Counted from the stretch's first letter, positions 17,501 through 24,739 are shown. The stretch is 52,189 nucleotides of DNA from Kiritimatiellia bacterium (GCA_024405395.1 JAKSOW010000006.1:1-52189), one strand, 5' to 3'. Numbers and translations: made by a program. Notes: a model not told the origin generated them from the sequence alone.

Positions 17501-18105
17501 TCGGCTTCGGTGGTCTTGACCACGCGCTGGCGAGCGGCAAGAACATCAAGGCGCTCGTGCTCGACAGCGAGGTCTACTCCAACACCGGCGGCCAGGCCTC
17601 CAAGGCGACGCCGATGGGTGCCGTGGCGAAATTCGCCGCCGGCGGCCGTCCCACGATGAAGAAGAACCTGGGCGGCATCATCCTCACCTACCGTGACGTG
17701 TACGTGGCGCAGATTTCGCTGGGTGCGAATCCGCAGGCCGCCGCGAAGGCGCTGGCGGAGGCGGATGCCTATGACGGCCCCGCGCTTGTGATCGCCTACT
17801 CGCACTGCGTGGCGCACGGCATTGACATGGCGCAGGGCTTCGAGCGCCAGAAGACCGCTGTGGAGACGGGGCACTTCCCGCTCTTCCGTTACGATCCGTC
17901 GCGCAGCGCCAAGGGCTTCAGCGCGCTGGAGCTCGACTCGAAGGCTCCTTCGAAGAGCTTTGCCGCCACGGCACCGGAGGAGAACCGCTTCCGTCAGCTG
18001 CTCAAGAACAACCCCGAGCACGCGGTGGAGATGCTGGCGAAGGCCGAGAGCTTCTATCGGAACTACTACGACCGTCTCGAGGATCTCGCCTCCTGCAACT
18101 GGTAA
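14557..18105 (+). CDS. nifJ: pyruvate:ferredoxin (flavodoxin) oxidoreductase
   Basis: 1182 residues, the normal length of the single-chain homodimeric enzyme. It oxidises pyruvate to acetyl-CoA and CO2 and reduces ferredoxin. The N-terminal pyrimidine-binding domain (YPITPSSPMGE) and the domain with KEFTPGHVKAAFDN are present. A 2x[4Fe-4S] ferredoxin domain follows, with C692/C695/C698/C702 and C750/C753/C756/C760. The proximal-cluster cysteines are C818/C821/C824, and the TPP-binding part is GDGWAYDIGFGGLDHALASG with the SNTGGQASKATP block. All key residues are intact. Together with HydG at 50620 it indicates ferredoxin-linked hydrogen formation. It has its own promoter and terminator. Confidence 0.97.
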   Translation: MKTMTDANLAVARVAYACSDVAFIYPITPSSPMGEKADECMAAKRANLWGVVPEIVEMQSEGGAAGAVHGAVSAGAVASTFTSSQGLLLMIPNLYRIAGELLPAVFHVAARALAVHGTCIFGDHSDVMACRQTGIAMLCSAGVQEAQDLALVAHAATLESRVPFMHFFDGFRTSHEVQKIDEVDDKSIRAMIDDRFVAAQRERGLNPEHPIIRGTVQNSDVYFQGREASNKFYDALPEIVQRAMDKFASLTGRAYHLFDYDGAADADRVIVVMGSGSETVRETVAALVAQGEKVGVVTVHLYRPFDASALIKALPATVKAITVLDRTKECGSEGEPLYLDVLGAVDRACRAKSVPFARPAIFAARFGLGGKEFTPGHVKAAFDNMSAANPIDGFALGVEDDVTGRSLAAAKDFQLVHPNRHECVFWGLGSDGTVGANKNSIKIIGAHTDFFAQGYFVYDSKKAGGLTVSHLRFGPEPILSPYLCESPLFVACHNFGFISKYDMLANIREGGTFLLASPYAPLETWAHLPKEMADQIVAKKINFYVIDAAKIARENGMGSRINTVMQAAFFRISGILPADEALQYLKEAAEKTYAKKGEAVVRQNIACITAAADGIRRVEVPATAPDAPRRPPIVPAEAPTFVQEVTAKMIAQKGDELPVSKIPIDGVWPVATTQWEKRGVAADVPVWNPAACVQCGRCAGACPHAALRLKACKEESLAGAPAGFKSADAKSPSYRRHGGKFVVQCSTEDCTGCGLCVSNCPAAKRGALEMQPHEETNRARDLAAWNFFLSLPEADYTKLDMSNFCDVQLKKPLFEFCGACAGCGEAPYIRLLTQICGERLIVANATGCSSVYAGNLPTAPYCTRADGKGVAWGNSLFEDNAEYGLGMRVTCDNLEARARAEAAKFVLDRDEPAAVREAAARVSGIDQATPRGVEDMRAAVTALKAALAGRTDARAVSMLANADWLIRKSVWLIGGDGWAYDIGFGGLDHALASGKNIKALVLDSEVYSNTGGQASKATPMGAVAKFAAGGRPTMKKNLGGIILTYRDVYVAQISLGANPQAAAKALAEADAYDGPALVIAYSHCVAHGIDMAQGFERQKTAVETGHFPLFRYDPSRSAKGFSALELDSKAPSKSFAATAPEENRFRQLLKNNPEHAVEMLAKAESFYRNYYDRLEDLASCNW

Positions 18106-18132
18106 GGCCTGCCTGCTTTGTCAGGAAAAAAT

Positions 18133-18160
18133 AAGCGCCCAGGCTTAAGCCCGGGCGCTT
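18133..18160. terminator. bidirectional terminator between nifJ and the HIT gene
   Basis: An inverted repeat with arms AAGCGCCC and GGGCGCTT enclosing a palindromic GGCTTAAGCC. It is followed by GTTCTTT on the plus strand and by ATTTTTT on the minus strand. It serves the converging nifJ (plus) and HIT (minus) transcripts; the minus-side T-run is the stronger. Confidence 0.85.
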
Positions 18161-18184
18161 GTTCTTTCTGTGTGTGGGAAGAGC

Positions 18185-18607
18185 TTAGAGCGCAGCCTTG
18201 ATGGCGGCGATGAGTGCGTCGTATTCGGCAGGCTCGAGGGTGACGCGCTTCGGGTTCATCTCAAAGACGCCGCCGAATTCGAATTCGCCTTCGTATTTCG
18301 GCACGAGGTGGAAATGGAGGTGATGGCCCGTATCGCCATAGGCGCCGTAATTGACCTTCTTCGGAGCGAAGGCCTTGTGCAGGGCCTTGGCCACGTGATT
18401 GACGTCGTCCATGAACGCGTGGCGATCGGCGTCGGAGAGTTCGATCATCTCGCTGACGTGGTACTTGGACGCCACAATGACGCGCCCCTTGTGGCTCTGC
18501 TCCTTGAAGAGGTAGAGCTTGGAGGCGGGCAGTTCGCAGATCTTGATGCCGAACGCATCGACGAGCGCACCTTCGGCGCAATAGGCACAGTTGGGGTCAG
18601 TGGTCAT
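18185..18607 (-). CDS. HIT (histidine triad) family hydrolase
   Basis: 140 residues. The signature H96-L-H98-F-H100-L-V-P matches the HIT nucleotide hydrolase/transferase motif, where the middle histidine of the triad is the nucleophile. An N-terminal C7-x2-C10 with downstream His residues is the zinc site typical of HinT/FHIT-like bacterial members. It would act on AMP-amide or dinucleotide substrates. GAAAGGAAC upstream is the ribosome site. The upstream gene (18652-20676) is on the same strand with a 44-nt gap, so the two are probably co-transcribed and end at the shared terminator. Confidence 0.9.
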   Translation of the reverse strand: MTTDPNCAYCAEGALVDAFGIKICELPASKLYLFKEQSHKGRVIVASKYHVSEMIELSDADRHAFMDDVNHVAKALHKAFAPKKVNYGAYGDTGHHLHFHLVPKYEGEFEFGGVFEMNPKRVTLEPAEYDALIAAIKAAL

Positions 18608-18651
18608 GTCTTGTTCCTTTCGGTTGATTTCGGATTGGTAAAATGAGTGGG

Positions 18652-20676
18652 TCAGTGGATGTCTTCGTCCACGTAGGTGAGCTCGGGCGGCAGGTTGGGA
18701 TTGGCCACCCGATTGGCGCGCGGCAGGTAGCGGACGCGCACGGTTTTCCTGGGAGAGCCATCGGGATTCTTCTCGACGATGCGCTCGCCGGTGGCGGTGA
18801 ACTCCGCCGTGGGCTTGCCGCTGATGGTGCGCGTGTAGCCGAGAAGGTGACCCTCCTTGTCATAGTGGAAGATGTCCTTCCAGGCGCGCGGCAACGCGAG
18901 GAAGGGGTCCACATAGCGGCCCTCGGCATTGGTGTTGTCGATGGCGAGCAGTTTCCCCTTGGCATCATATTCGCGTTTCTCCGAGGGGATCGGCATGAAC
19001 GTAATGAAGCTTGGGGCGCCGAATTCCGTGCCATGCGACTTGGCGAACACGGCCAGGTCGATGCGGTTCGTCAGATGTCGGCGATCAATGGTGATCTGAG
19101 CCAGGCCCGATTCCGGGTTGGCAAGGGTTTCGCCGAGGGGCGGCGTGATCTTGACGGCTTTGGCGTCGCCGCCCACCACCCGCCAGGCAAAGGTGGCGGA
19201 GGGATCCTTTTCGGGAACCGTGCGCGCCTGGAAGAGGAATGTGCGCTCGGCCTCCAAGCCGCGAAGCGCGAAGGCAATGGCCGTGGGAGTGACCAAAAGC
19301 ACTTCGCCGTTGGGATCCGGATAGTCGCGAATGGGCACGGGCATCCGAATGGGGAACATCTTCGAGTTGACAAGCGCGAGGGAGACGACAGGGGGTATCT
19401 GGTCTGGACGCAGCGCATGCGCGAACTTGACCGTCTTGACGATGTCAAGGTCCTTGGCCGCAAAGGCGGTGGGATGGGCCTTGGCCGTGAGGTAGTCTTT
19501 CTCCGAGTCGACGCCCTTGCGCGTGCGGCGGAGAATCCACTGTAGCGTGGGCCCCATCAGACGCCGGCGAAGAATGCCCTGCTTGGTGGGACGGATGAAA
19601 CTGGCCGAACAGGCGGCGGCCGCGCGCAGGAAAGGCTGATCTGTGTAGGACGAGCCCACACTGATGAACATGTGCGGCGTGAGACAGGGGAAGACATCGC
19701 CCAGACTCTCTTTGCCGAAGTCCATGTGCGCCGGGAAGAACCACAGCTGATTGTTCAGATAGAGGTCGTTCATGTGCGCGGCGGCATGCGGGTCCAACAT
19801 GGCGGCACGCGCGTCCGAACGCCAGAAGGGACCTCCCAGACGGGCGCGTGAGGCGTTGCCCAGTATCGTGTGTTCGCCACCGAAGAGCATGTTCGGAAGG
19901 TCGAGGTCCGCGCCGTGTTTCCTGGCCTCCGCCGGGAGCGCAACCGTCGTGAGTAGCGGAAAGTCACGGGTGGCGAGGAGGGAATGCCCGCGGTCTCGGT
20001 TCAGGTAAAGGTCGCCGCCGTTGCCTGCGGCCGTGCCCTCGGAAAGCCAAGCGGCCACGTAGGGACGTTCCGGGCAGTCGGCGGGCTTGGTGCGGCTTTG
20101 GGCATATTTCTCGGCGAGTGGAGAGGGGTTGTTGTCGCCCACGGTTTCCACCTTGGCCTCGAAAAAGCCCGTGTCAAAGTTCCATGCCACGTTGGTGGAT
20201 GTCAGCGTCACCGTACCGCCCATCTTCGCGTAGGCCGGTACAATCTCGGGGCGGCCGGGAATCGGCTGGCCCTCCAGCTTCTTCGCGAGCGCGACAATCT
20301 CCTTGAAACGGGGAAGTTCGTTCACGCGTGCAAAGTCATTGTCCTTTTCGATGGCGTTGGCGTCGCGGAAACCCAGCCGCACGGCCTGTTCCAGTTCGTT
20401 GAGCGCCTCGCCGGGCTGTTCGCGGTAGGCCAGTGCACAGGCGTGGTTGTAGCGCCAGGTGGGGTCTTCGGGCATCAGCTCCACGCCGCCCCGCGACGAG
20501 GCCTCCATGGCCTTGGTGTCGCCGCGGCGGATGGCATTCAGAAATTCGTTGCGCAACTGCATGTGGCGCGGCCACACCTGCGGTTGACGCCACACGTCAA
20601 AAACGGCAGGAACGTCCGCGGCGACAGCCCCCAGGGATAACACGCCGAAAAGTGCGAGAATCTGAAATCTGTTCAT
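18652..20676 (-). CDS. large secreted protein with TPR-like N-terminus, function unknown
   Basis: 674 residues. The ATG at 20676 was chosen because it starts a signal peptide (MNRFQILALFGVLSLGAVAAD) and sits 6 nt after a promoter -10 box; the in-frame ATG at 20706 is inside that promoter. Residues 35-115 contain TPR-like helices (WRYNHACALAYREQPGEALNELEQAV). The middle and C-terminal parts are beta-rich with no recognised catalytic motif. A C-terminal segment resembles RHS/YD-type phrases (REYDAKGKLLAIDNTNAEGRY, YDKEGHLLGYTRT). Probably periplasmic or surface exposed. No close family was recognised. Confidence 0.7.
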   Translation of the reverse strand: MNRFQILALFGVLSLGAVAADVPAVFDVWRQPQVWPRHMQLRNEFLNAIRRGDTKAMEASSRGGVELMPEDPTWRYNHACALAYREQPGEALNELEQAVRLGFRDANAIEKDNDFARVNELPRFKEIVALAKKLEGQPIPGRPEIVPAYAKMGGTVTLTSTNVAWNFDTGFFEAKVETVGDNNPSPLAEKYAQSRTKPADCPERPYVAAWLSEGTAAGNGGDLYLNRDRGHSLLATRDFPLLTTVALPAEARKHGADLDLPNMLFGGEHTILGNASRARLGGPFWRSDARAAMLDPHAAAHMNDLYLNNQLWFFPAHMDFGKESLGDVFPCLTPHMFISVGSSYTDQPFLRAAAACSASFIRPTKQGILRRRLMGPTLQWILRRTRKGVDSEKDYLTAKAHPTAFAAKDLDIVKTVKFAHALRPDQIPPVVSLALVNSKMFPIRMPVPIRDYPDPNGEVLLVTPTAIAFALRGLEAERTFLFQARTVPEKDPSATFAWRVVGGDAKAVKITPPLGETLANPESGLAQITIDRRHLTNRIDLAVFAKSHGTEFGAPSFITFMPIPSEKREYDAKGKLLAIDNTNAEGRYVDPFLALPRAWKDIFHYDKEGHLLGYTRTISGKPTAEFTATGERIVEKNPDGSPRKTVRVRYLPRANRVANPNLPPELTYVDEDIH

Positions 20677-20682
20677 GCCGAT

Positions 20683-20711
20683 ATTGTAGCAAAGGACATT
20701 CTGCATTGCAA
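20683..20711 (-). promoter_or_regulatory. sigma-70-type promoter, predicted leaderless, for the 674-residue protein
   Basis: On the minus strand TTGCAA (20711-20706), a 17-bp spacer, then TACAAT (20688-20683) with an upstream TGC. The ATG at 20676 follows after 6 nt, so the transcript should begin at or next to the start codon. Confidence 0.7.
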
Positions 20712-20793
20712 CGTCCTAAGATTTCTCTGGAGTTTACCCATTTTTGATCCACTGCCGATCCCCGCCCCGTCCAGCCCGCCTTTTCAACTCCGA

Positions 20794-21135
20794 GTGGCGT
20801 GGCTTTCGCTACCGCTCGGCAAGGCCCCTGAATTCGCGAACTACGCAATCGCGGACGGACTCAGACACGCCTTCACACGGTTCGGGAAATGGTGCCGCAA
20901 AATCATCGATCCAGAATCGTGGCCAACAGAAAACGAGCTACTGGAATTCCTTCCGGGATTCAGGGAACTGTTCGCGGCAGACTCTTCGCCAAGAGTCGTG
21001 TTCTCAGCGGCAATTCCTGCGTCCCCAAGCCGCTTGCACGCGACATCGTCGGCAATGAAATCCACACGCTCTCATTCACCATCCGCTGATCTGGTTTGTC
21101 GTGGGTGCGGGGCACTAGCCGGCGAAAAGCGATAA
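20794..21135 (+). pseudogene. possible decayed gene fragment
   Basis: A frame from GTG 20794 gives about 70 protein-like residues (KAPEFANYAIADGLRHAF, then RKIIDPESWPTENELLEF and PGFRELFAADSS), then becomes serine-rich and unconvincing. There is no ribosome site and no known family. It reads like the remains of a gene in a gene-poor, repeat-bearing region; it could also be chance. Confidence 0.2.
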
Positions 21136-21199
21136 GTCGCATTATTGGCGAAATGTCCGCGTGTTTATTGTGATAACGTCATTTTCTATTCGCTTAATA

Positions 21200-21291
21200 T
21201 TCGCATTCCGTTCGTAATTCGTTCGCAATCGTTCGCATTAAAAGCGAACAGATGCGAATGAATTACGAACGAATTGCGAATGAAATGCGAA
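21200..21291. repeat. long inverted repeat, arms of 38-39 nt
   Basis: The left arm 21200-21237 and right arm 21253-21291 are reverse complements with about five mismatches and one single-base gap, separated by a 15-nt loop. Both arms are built from a TTCGnAATTCG-like submotif. It could fold as a DNA cruciform or an RNA hairpin. No T-run follows and no mobile-element end is recognised. Confidence 0.75.
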
Positions 21292-21442
21292 CGCGAATTC
21301 CTCAAAACAAAAAATTGTGCGCAAACATTTCGATTTAATGTCATATAGTATGGAATTTGGGGTTGAGCTTCTGAAAAGTCGTACACGCAGACGTTCTTCT
21401 GTAAATCCCAGAGACCAAAGGGGGGATAAAAGGCGGTAACCG

Positions 21443-21575
21443 TTTCGCCTACCCGACTGCGTCATCTCGGGTACCCGTCCCTGTAATCTCAGGTACCCGA
21501 CTTCATTCTTTCGGGTACCCGACTTCGCAGTCCCGGATACCCGACATCGGTGTCTCGGGTAACGGACTTCAAGTG
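21443..21575. repeat. 22-bp tandem repeat, six degenerate units
   Basis: Units start at 21443, 21465, 21487, 21509, 21531 and 21553 (the last is 23 bp). The core resembles TCTCGGGTACCCGACTTC, and several units contain the palindrome CGGGTACCCG or a one-base variant. There are no spacers, so this is a minisatellite and not a CRISPR array. Confidence 0.8.
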
Positions 21576-21640
21576 TCCGGCTAGGCGGCAGAGACAGATG
21601 CCCCTTGCCTTGATCCTGCACTACACCTGGGCGAGGTGAA

Positions 21641-21724
21641 GATTCGTGCGCACGAATTCCCTTTGGCCCTACAGTCGGCAAGCGTTGCCTCTACAGTCGG
21701 CGTTTCGATTCGTGCGCACGAATT
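21641..21724. repeat. two identical palindromes 66 bp apart
   Basis: GATTCGTGCGCACGAATT occurs at 21641-21658 and again at 21707-21724; its core ATTCGTGCGCACGAAT is a perfect palindrome. Between them CTACAGTCGGC occurs twice, about 21 bp apart. Paired palindromes of this size could be binding sites for a dimeric DNA-binding protein. They lie just downstream of the toxin gene. Confidence 0.65.
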
Positions 21725-21785
21725 GTCGCCGCTCCTAGAGGGGTCCGCCCAGGCCAAAAGTAAACTCATTTTTTGGTCCATCAAA

Positions 21786-22073
21786 TCAGCAATAGACATC
21801 ATCATGTGAACCGACATCGTGGAGATGGATTTCGCCATCGGCAATCACAAGCGTAATGACAATGCGGTACGAATATCTGGTGCTACCTGCGTGCTTAGCG
21901 ATGCGTTGCCCCTGCAGCGGATGAAGCCGCAGCTCGGGATCATTTGCATTCTGCTCGAGTTTGTGCAGCACATTGGAGAAGTCACCGATGAGATCACGAT
22001 GTTGCTTCAAAAAGCGCTTGGCGTTCTGCTTAAAAGTCGGTGTCCATACAAGCGTATGCGGAGGCATTTTCAA
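21786..22073 (-). CDS. RelE/ParE-family toxin (YafQ-like)
   Basis: 95 residues, normal for the RelE/ParE superfamily. The N-terminus has the basic helices of the fold (TPTFKQNAKRFLKQH, FSNVLHKLEQNA). The C-terminal strands carry the family pattern with positive residues (STRYSYRIVITL) and end in IHLHDVGSHDDVYC, close to the common L-x-DIGSHDEVY ending. Such proteins are ribosome-dependent mRNA endonucleases or gyrase poisons; the mRNA interferase type seems more likely. Its start overlaps the antitoxin stop by 4 nt, the standard antitoxin-first arrangement. Confidence 0.85.
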   Translation of the reverse strand: MKMPPHTLVWTPTFKQNAKRFLKQHRDLIGDFSNVLHKLEQNANDPELRLHPLQGQRIAKHAGSTRYSYRIVITLVIADGEIHLHDVGSHDDVYC

Positions 22074-22321
22074 TCCTCCAGAAGTTCATCCATCAATTTG
22101 TCCGCCGTTCCACGCCTGACACGCCCGGTACGGACATCCGCTTCAGAAAGCTGAACCCTCAAGGACGAAAGCTCGTCTTCCATCTGGCGATAAGCATCTC
22201 CGTACATCACCACATATTTAGGCACATTATTGCTGATTACCCACACCGGGCCGTTCTCCAACTGCTCGTTCATAGCCCTTATTCCACGCCGCTTGATTTC
22301 CTGCGCAGGCATAGCAACCAT
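22070..22321 (-). CDS. Phd/YefM-like antitoxin
   Basis: 83 residues. The ATG at 22321 was chosen over the one at 22312 because AAAGGGG is 7 nt upstream of it. The N-terminal part (MPAQEIKRRGIRAMNEQ, then VWVISNNVPKYVVMYGDAYRQM) matches the Phd/YefM DNA-binding fold; the acidic C-terminal tail (KLMDELLED) would wrap the toxin. It likely represses its own operon through the palindrome at 22333-22346, which overlaps the transcription start region. Confidence 0.82.
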   Translation of the reverse strand: MVAMPAQEIKRRGIRAMNEQLENGPVWVISNNVPKYVVMYGDAYRQMEDELSSLRVQLSEADVRTGRVRRGTADKLMDELLED

Positions 22322-22332
22322 AACAACACCCC

Positions 22333-22346
22333 TTTCAGTACTGAAA
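22333..22346. promoter_or_regulatory. palindromic operator of the toxin-antitoxin operon
   Basis: TTTCAGTACTGAAA is a perfect 14-bp palindrome between the promoter -10 box and the antitoxin start. This is where Phd/YefM-type repressors usually bind. Confidence 0.6.
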
Positions 22347-22355
22347 TCAGCACAT

Positions 22356-22385
22356 GTTATACACCATTACTCTGGTACAAGTCAA
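22356..22385 (-). promoter_or_regulatory. promoter of the toxin-antitoxin operon
   Basis: On the minus strand TTGACT (22385-22380), an 18-bp spacer and TATAAC (22361-22356). The predicted start site falls next to the palindrome at 22333-22346. Confidence 0.7.
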
Positions 22386-22399
22386 TCGGTACATTTTTT

Positions 22400-22886
22400 T
22401 CAATAGGGCTTGCTTTTTCAGCTTAAGATATAGTATCATATTCAAAGTTCACTTTGGAAGTTTGTGTAGTACGAATGAACATGATCTTTGAAATAGGCGG
22501 CGGAATGCAGATTTCGTCGCTGCTGGCCTAAGGTGGTTCACACGAGCCATCGACGGCAAAACCTCATGCGCGGCTTGCTGCAATGGAGTCGCAGACGAGG
22601 AGTCGGGTGTTCCCGAAAGGACCCCGGCACGTACGCAACAGCGTATAGTAGCTTTCGTTGAAAACCGCTAATTTTCACATGACAAGGCGAAATACGATGG
22701 TGCGCTACGTGTGCATTCACACGCGGCGTACTCTCTATTCTTGTTTTGTCATAGGCTCTTAGCGGTGCCTCAACGAAGACGGGATTTCGGGAGTGCGCCG
22801 CTCTATTTTAGGCAAGCGTCCTCCCACACGGAAGAAAATGTCGGCCCTGCGTTTTTGGAAGTGCGAAAAAACTGGGGCGCAAAAAG
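22400..22886. other. intergenic region without a recognisable gene
   Basis: About 490 nt between the toxin-antitoxin promoter and the lipoprotein operon. The first 60 nt are AT-rich. From 22500 to 22640 the sequence is GC-richer, with local inverted repeats such as GTGTTCCCGAAAGGACCCCGG (about 22608-22628) and GTGTGCATTCACAC (about 22709-22722). The operon promoter should be here, but no convincing -10/-35 pair was found. A structured RNA cannot be excluded; no known RNA family was recognised. Confidence 0.4.
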
Positions 22887-22895
22887 GTGAATGTG

Positions 22896-23597
22896 ATGAA
22901 CAAACTGATGATGGTTGTGGGTGCGATTGTCCTTGCGGGTATGATGGCAGGGTGTGCGACTGGCGGGGTTGGCGAGGATAAAGTTGCCGCCTGGCAGAAG
23001 GATCGCACGCCAGTTGAGGTTCTCAAGTCCAAAATTGAGGTCAAGGCGGCAGGGGCCGTCGTTGAGGCACTTGATGTTGCGCCATTCGGAATTTATAAGG
23101 CAATTGCTGATAAGGTGGATGAAAGCGCCGTCATGGATCGCTATCGCCGCATCTATCTTGGTTACGTCGGTGATGTGAAGGCTCTCGAAGGACAGGGGAA
23201 GTCCCATGCCGAGGCCATCAAGACGGTTCTTGATCAGGTCAGAGCGCAGCCAGATGGCGCGGAAACGATCGCTAAGCTCAAGGAGTACTTGCAGGTGGCC
23301 CAGAAGACCGACTTTGAGGCCATCGCCGCATGGATTCAGAAGATGACGGAAGAACTCCAGAAGGCCAGCGAAAAGTTTGCCAATGAGGCACCGAATGCAC
23401 TCCAGCAGCTGATGGACATCGCGCAGAAGGAAGGTGGAATGGCCATCATGAAGATCCCCAGCCAGGGCAAGGATGATCTTGGCGTCATCGGAGCTCAGCT
23501 TGCAGATTCGGGCAAGGGACTGGCACTTTATGTCGAGATGGTCAATGCCGACAAGGAAGCCGCCAAGATTCAGGCTGACTATCCGGTTGAAGGCTAA
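22896..23597 (+). CDS. lipoprotein of unknown function, first gene of a five-gene secreted-protein run
   Basis: 233 residues. The ATG at 22896 was chosen because AAAAAGG lies 7-8 nt before it; a GTG at 22887 overlaps that site. The lipobox ends GMMAGC with Cys20. The mature part is mostly alpha-helical and charged, with amphipathic helices (YLQVAQKTDFEAIAAWIQKM, ELQKASEKFANEAPNALQQL) and a C-terminal phrase ADSGKGLALYVEMVNADKEA. No known domain was recognised. It is followed after 102 nt, including a hairpin, by a CsgG-like lipoprotein. Confidence 0.75.
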   Translation: MNKLMMVVGAIVLAGMMAGCATGGVGEDKVAAWQKDRTPVEVLKSKIEVKAAGAVVEALDVAPFGIYKAIADKVDESAVMDRYRRIYLGYVGDVKALEGQGKSHAEAIKTVLDQVRAQPDGAETIAKLKEYLQVAQKTDFEAIAAWIQKMTEELQKASEKFANEAPNALQQLMDIAQKEGGMAIMKIPSQGKDDLGVIGAQLADSGKGLALYVEMVNADKEAAKIQADYPVEG

Positions 23598-23636
23598 TTT
23601 TCGCCCTCGTTGTATCTGAAATTCAAAAGACACTCT

Positions 23637-23672
23637 TCCACCTTGTGCAAGACTCTGGCGCTACAAGGTGGA
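23637..23672 (+). promoter_or_regulatory. intercistronic hairpin before the CsgG-like gene
   Basis: A perfect 10-bp stem, TCCACCTTGT (23637-23646) with ACAAGGTGGA (23663-23672), and a 16-nt loop. It ends 13 nt before the AAGGA ribosome site of the next gene. No T-run follows, so it is more likely an mRNA processing, stability or translation element than a terminator. Confidence 0.55.
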
Positions 23673-23699
23673 GGGGTGAAATAGCAAGGAATGAATATC

Positions 23700-24716
23700 A
23701 TGAAGAATCTTGCCATTCTACTTTTCGTTTCAGTGGTGGCTCTGATGTGCGGGTGCACATCGACGCCCTCGGCACGCGGTCCCATTCCCGCGAAGTACTA
23801 CTCGAAGGCCGAACTCGAGGATATGGATGAGGTGAAACTCCCGCCGAATTACAGTGTCGACAATTTCCGCAAGATGCAGATGATTATGAACGTGAAGGTC
23901 GAATCTGCAGACGGGAAGACGAAAATCAACAAGAGCCTCTCCACGCGTATGCAGACCGAGATGGCCAAACTGAAGCGTTTTGAGATTTTCTCGCTTCACA
24001 ATCGGAGCAAGGTGGAGCTGGATGCCATTGGTGATCTGGACGATCAGGTGAAGGTTGTTGAGGCTGGCAACGTCAAGGCGAGCGATTTGATTTTGATGGG
24101 GACCATCAAAGTGACCACCGCGATCAACGAATTGCACAACGACAAGGTCTACGTGTATAGCGCCGATGGCGATTTCAGTTGTGAAGACGCCAAGACACGT
24201 ACGGTGTATTTCGCCGAAAAAGCGCGTGGCGTGTGGGACCGCAAGGTTCGTTATTCGCTGACAGGACAGGCTCACGGGAATGTTTCTGAAGAACAGGCCA
24301 TTCAGATTGCCTGTCTCCGTTGTCTTGCCATTGTGGCGAACAAGCTCGGCAACACCTTCCCCACTGGTGGGCGCGTGACGAATATCACGGGTTCGGGCGA
24401 TACGATGGTGATGAAGGCGGGGCAGCATGAGGGTATTGCACCCAATCAGCAGGTTTGTGTCTTTTTGTCCGAAGATGGCCTTGACATTCCGGTGGCTTTC
24501 GCTGAAGCGACACCTAAGAACGATGGTACGTCGCAGCTCCGCGTCTATCGTTGGAACACGGACAACTCCGACGCCAAGGCAATAGTCAAGGAAATCCGGG
24601 GATCGGCCCGCGGATTCCTCAAGAACTACAAGGGTGATGACAAGAACGGTCTTTACGCTGTCGCGTTCGGCATGGCGACGCCTGCCGATTGGGAACAGAA
24701 CGTGACAAAACAGTAA
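23700..24716 (+). CDS. CsgG-like lipoprotein with C-terminal FlgT-like domain
   Basis: 338 residues. The ATG at 23700 was chosen because AAGGA (23686-23690) is 9 nt upstream; it touches the alternative ATG at 23691. The signal ends ALMCGC, with C19 the likely lipid-modified residue (C17 is adjacent). The mature protein has the CsgG/LpoB pattern: an early strand (IMNVKVES), a helix (LSTRMQTEMAKLKRFEIFSL), and a later strand with ASDLILMGTIKV. A C-terminal part (GRVTNITGSGDTMVMKAGQHEGIAPNQQVCVF) resembles the small beta domain after CsgG folds in FlgT-like proteins. CsgG proteins form outer-membrane pores in curli export; whether this one does is unknown. Confidence 0.65.
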   Translation: MKNLAILLFVSVVALMCGCTSTPSARGPIPAKYYSKAELEDMDEVKLPPNYSVDNFRKMQMIMNVKVESADGKTKINKSLSTRMQTEMAKLKRFEIFSLHNRSKVELDAIGDLDDQVKVVEAGNVKASDLILMGTIKVTTAINELHNDKVYVYSADGDFSCEDAKTRTVYFAEKARGVWDRKVRYSLTGQAHGNVSEEQAIQIACLRCLAIVANKLGNTFPTGGRVTNITGSGDTMVMKAGQHEGIAPNQQVCVFLSEDGLDIPVAFAEATPKNDGTSQLRVYRWNTDNSDAKAIVKEIRGSARGFLKNYKGDDKNGLYAVAFGMATPADWEQNVTKQ

Positions 24717-24739
24717 AGGCCTGAGAAGGAAGCGCGACC

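Larger units (their letters stand above)
21136..21785. other. non-coding, repeat-rich stretch
   Basis: About 650 nt without a credible gene. It is more AT-rich than its surroundings and contains the long hairpin at 21200-21291, a 22-bp tandem array at 21443-21575 and a pair of identical palindromes at 21641 and 21707. The reading frames here are made by the repeats and are not believed. Confidence 0.5.

Noticed and set aside
15379..18021. 880-codon open frame on the minus strand opposite nifJ
   Set aside because: It is an Arg/His/Ala-rich shadow of a strongly supported PFOR gene, caused by high GC.
21200..21291. Integron attC site
   Set aside because: The inverted repeat lacks the GTTRRRY-type core ends, and there is no integrase or cassette array.
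21443..21575. CRISPR array
   Set aside because: The repeats are contiguous and only 22 bp, with no unique spacers and no cas genes nearby.
21238..21681. 147-codon minus-strand frame across the tandem repeats
   Set aside because: The frame is produced by the repeats (Arg/Gly/Ser phrases), has no ribosome site and no family.
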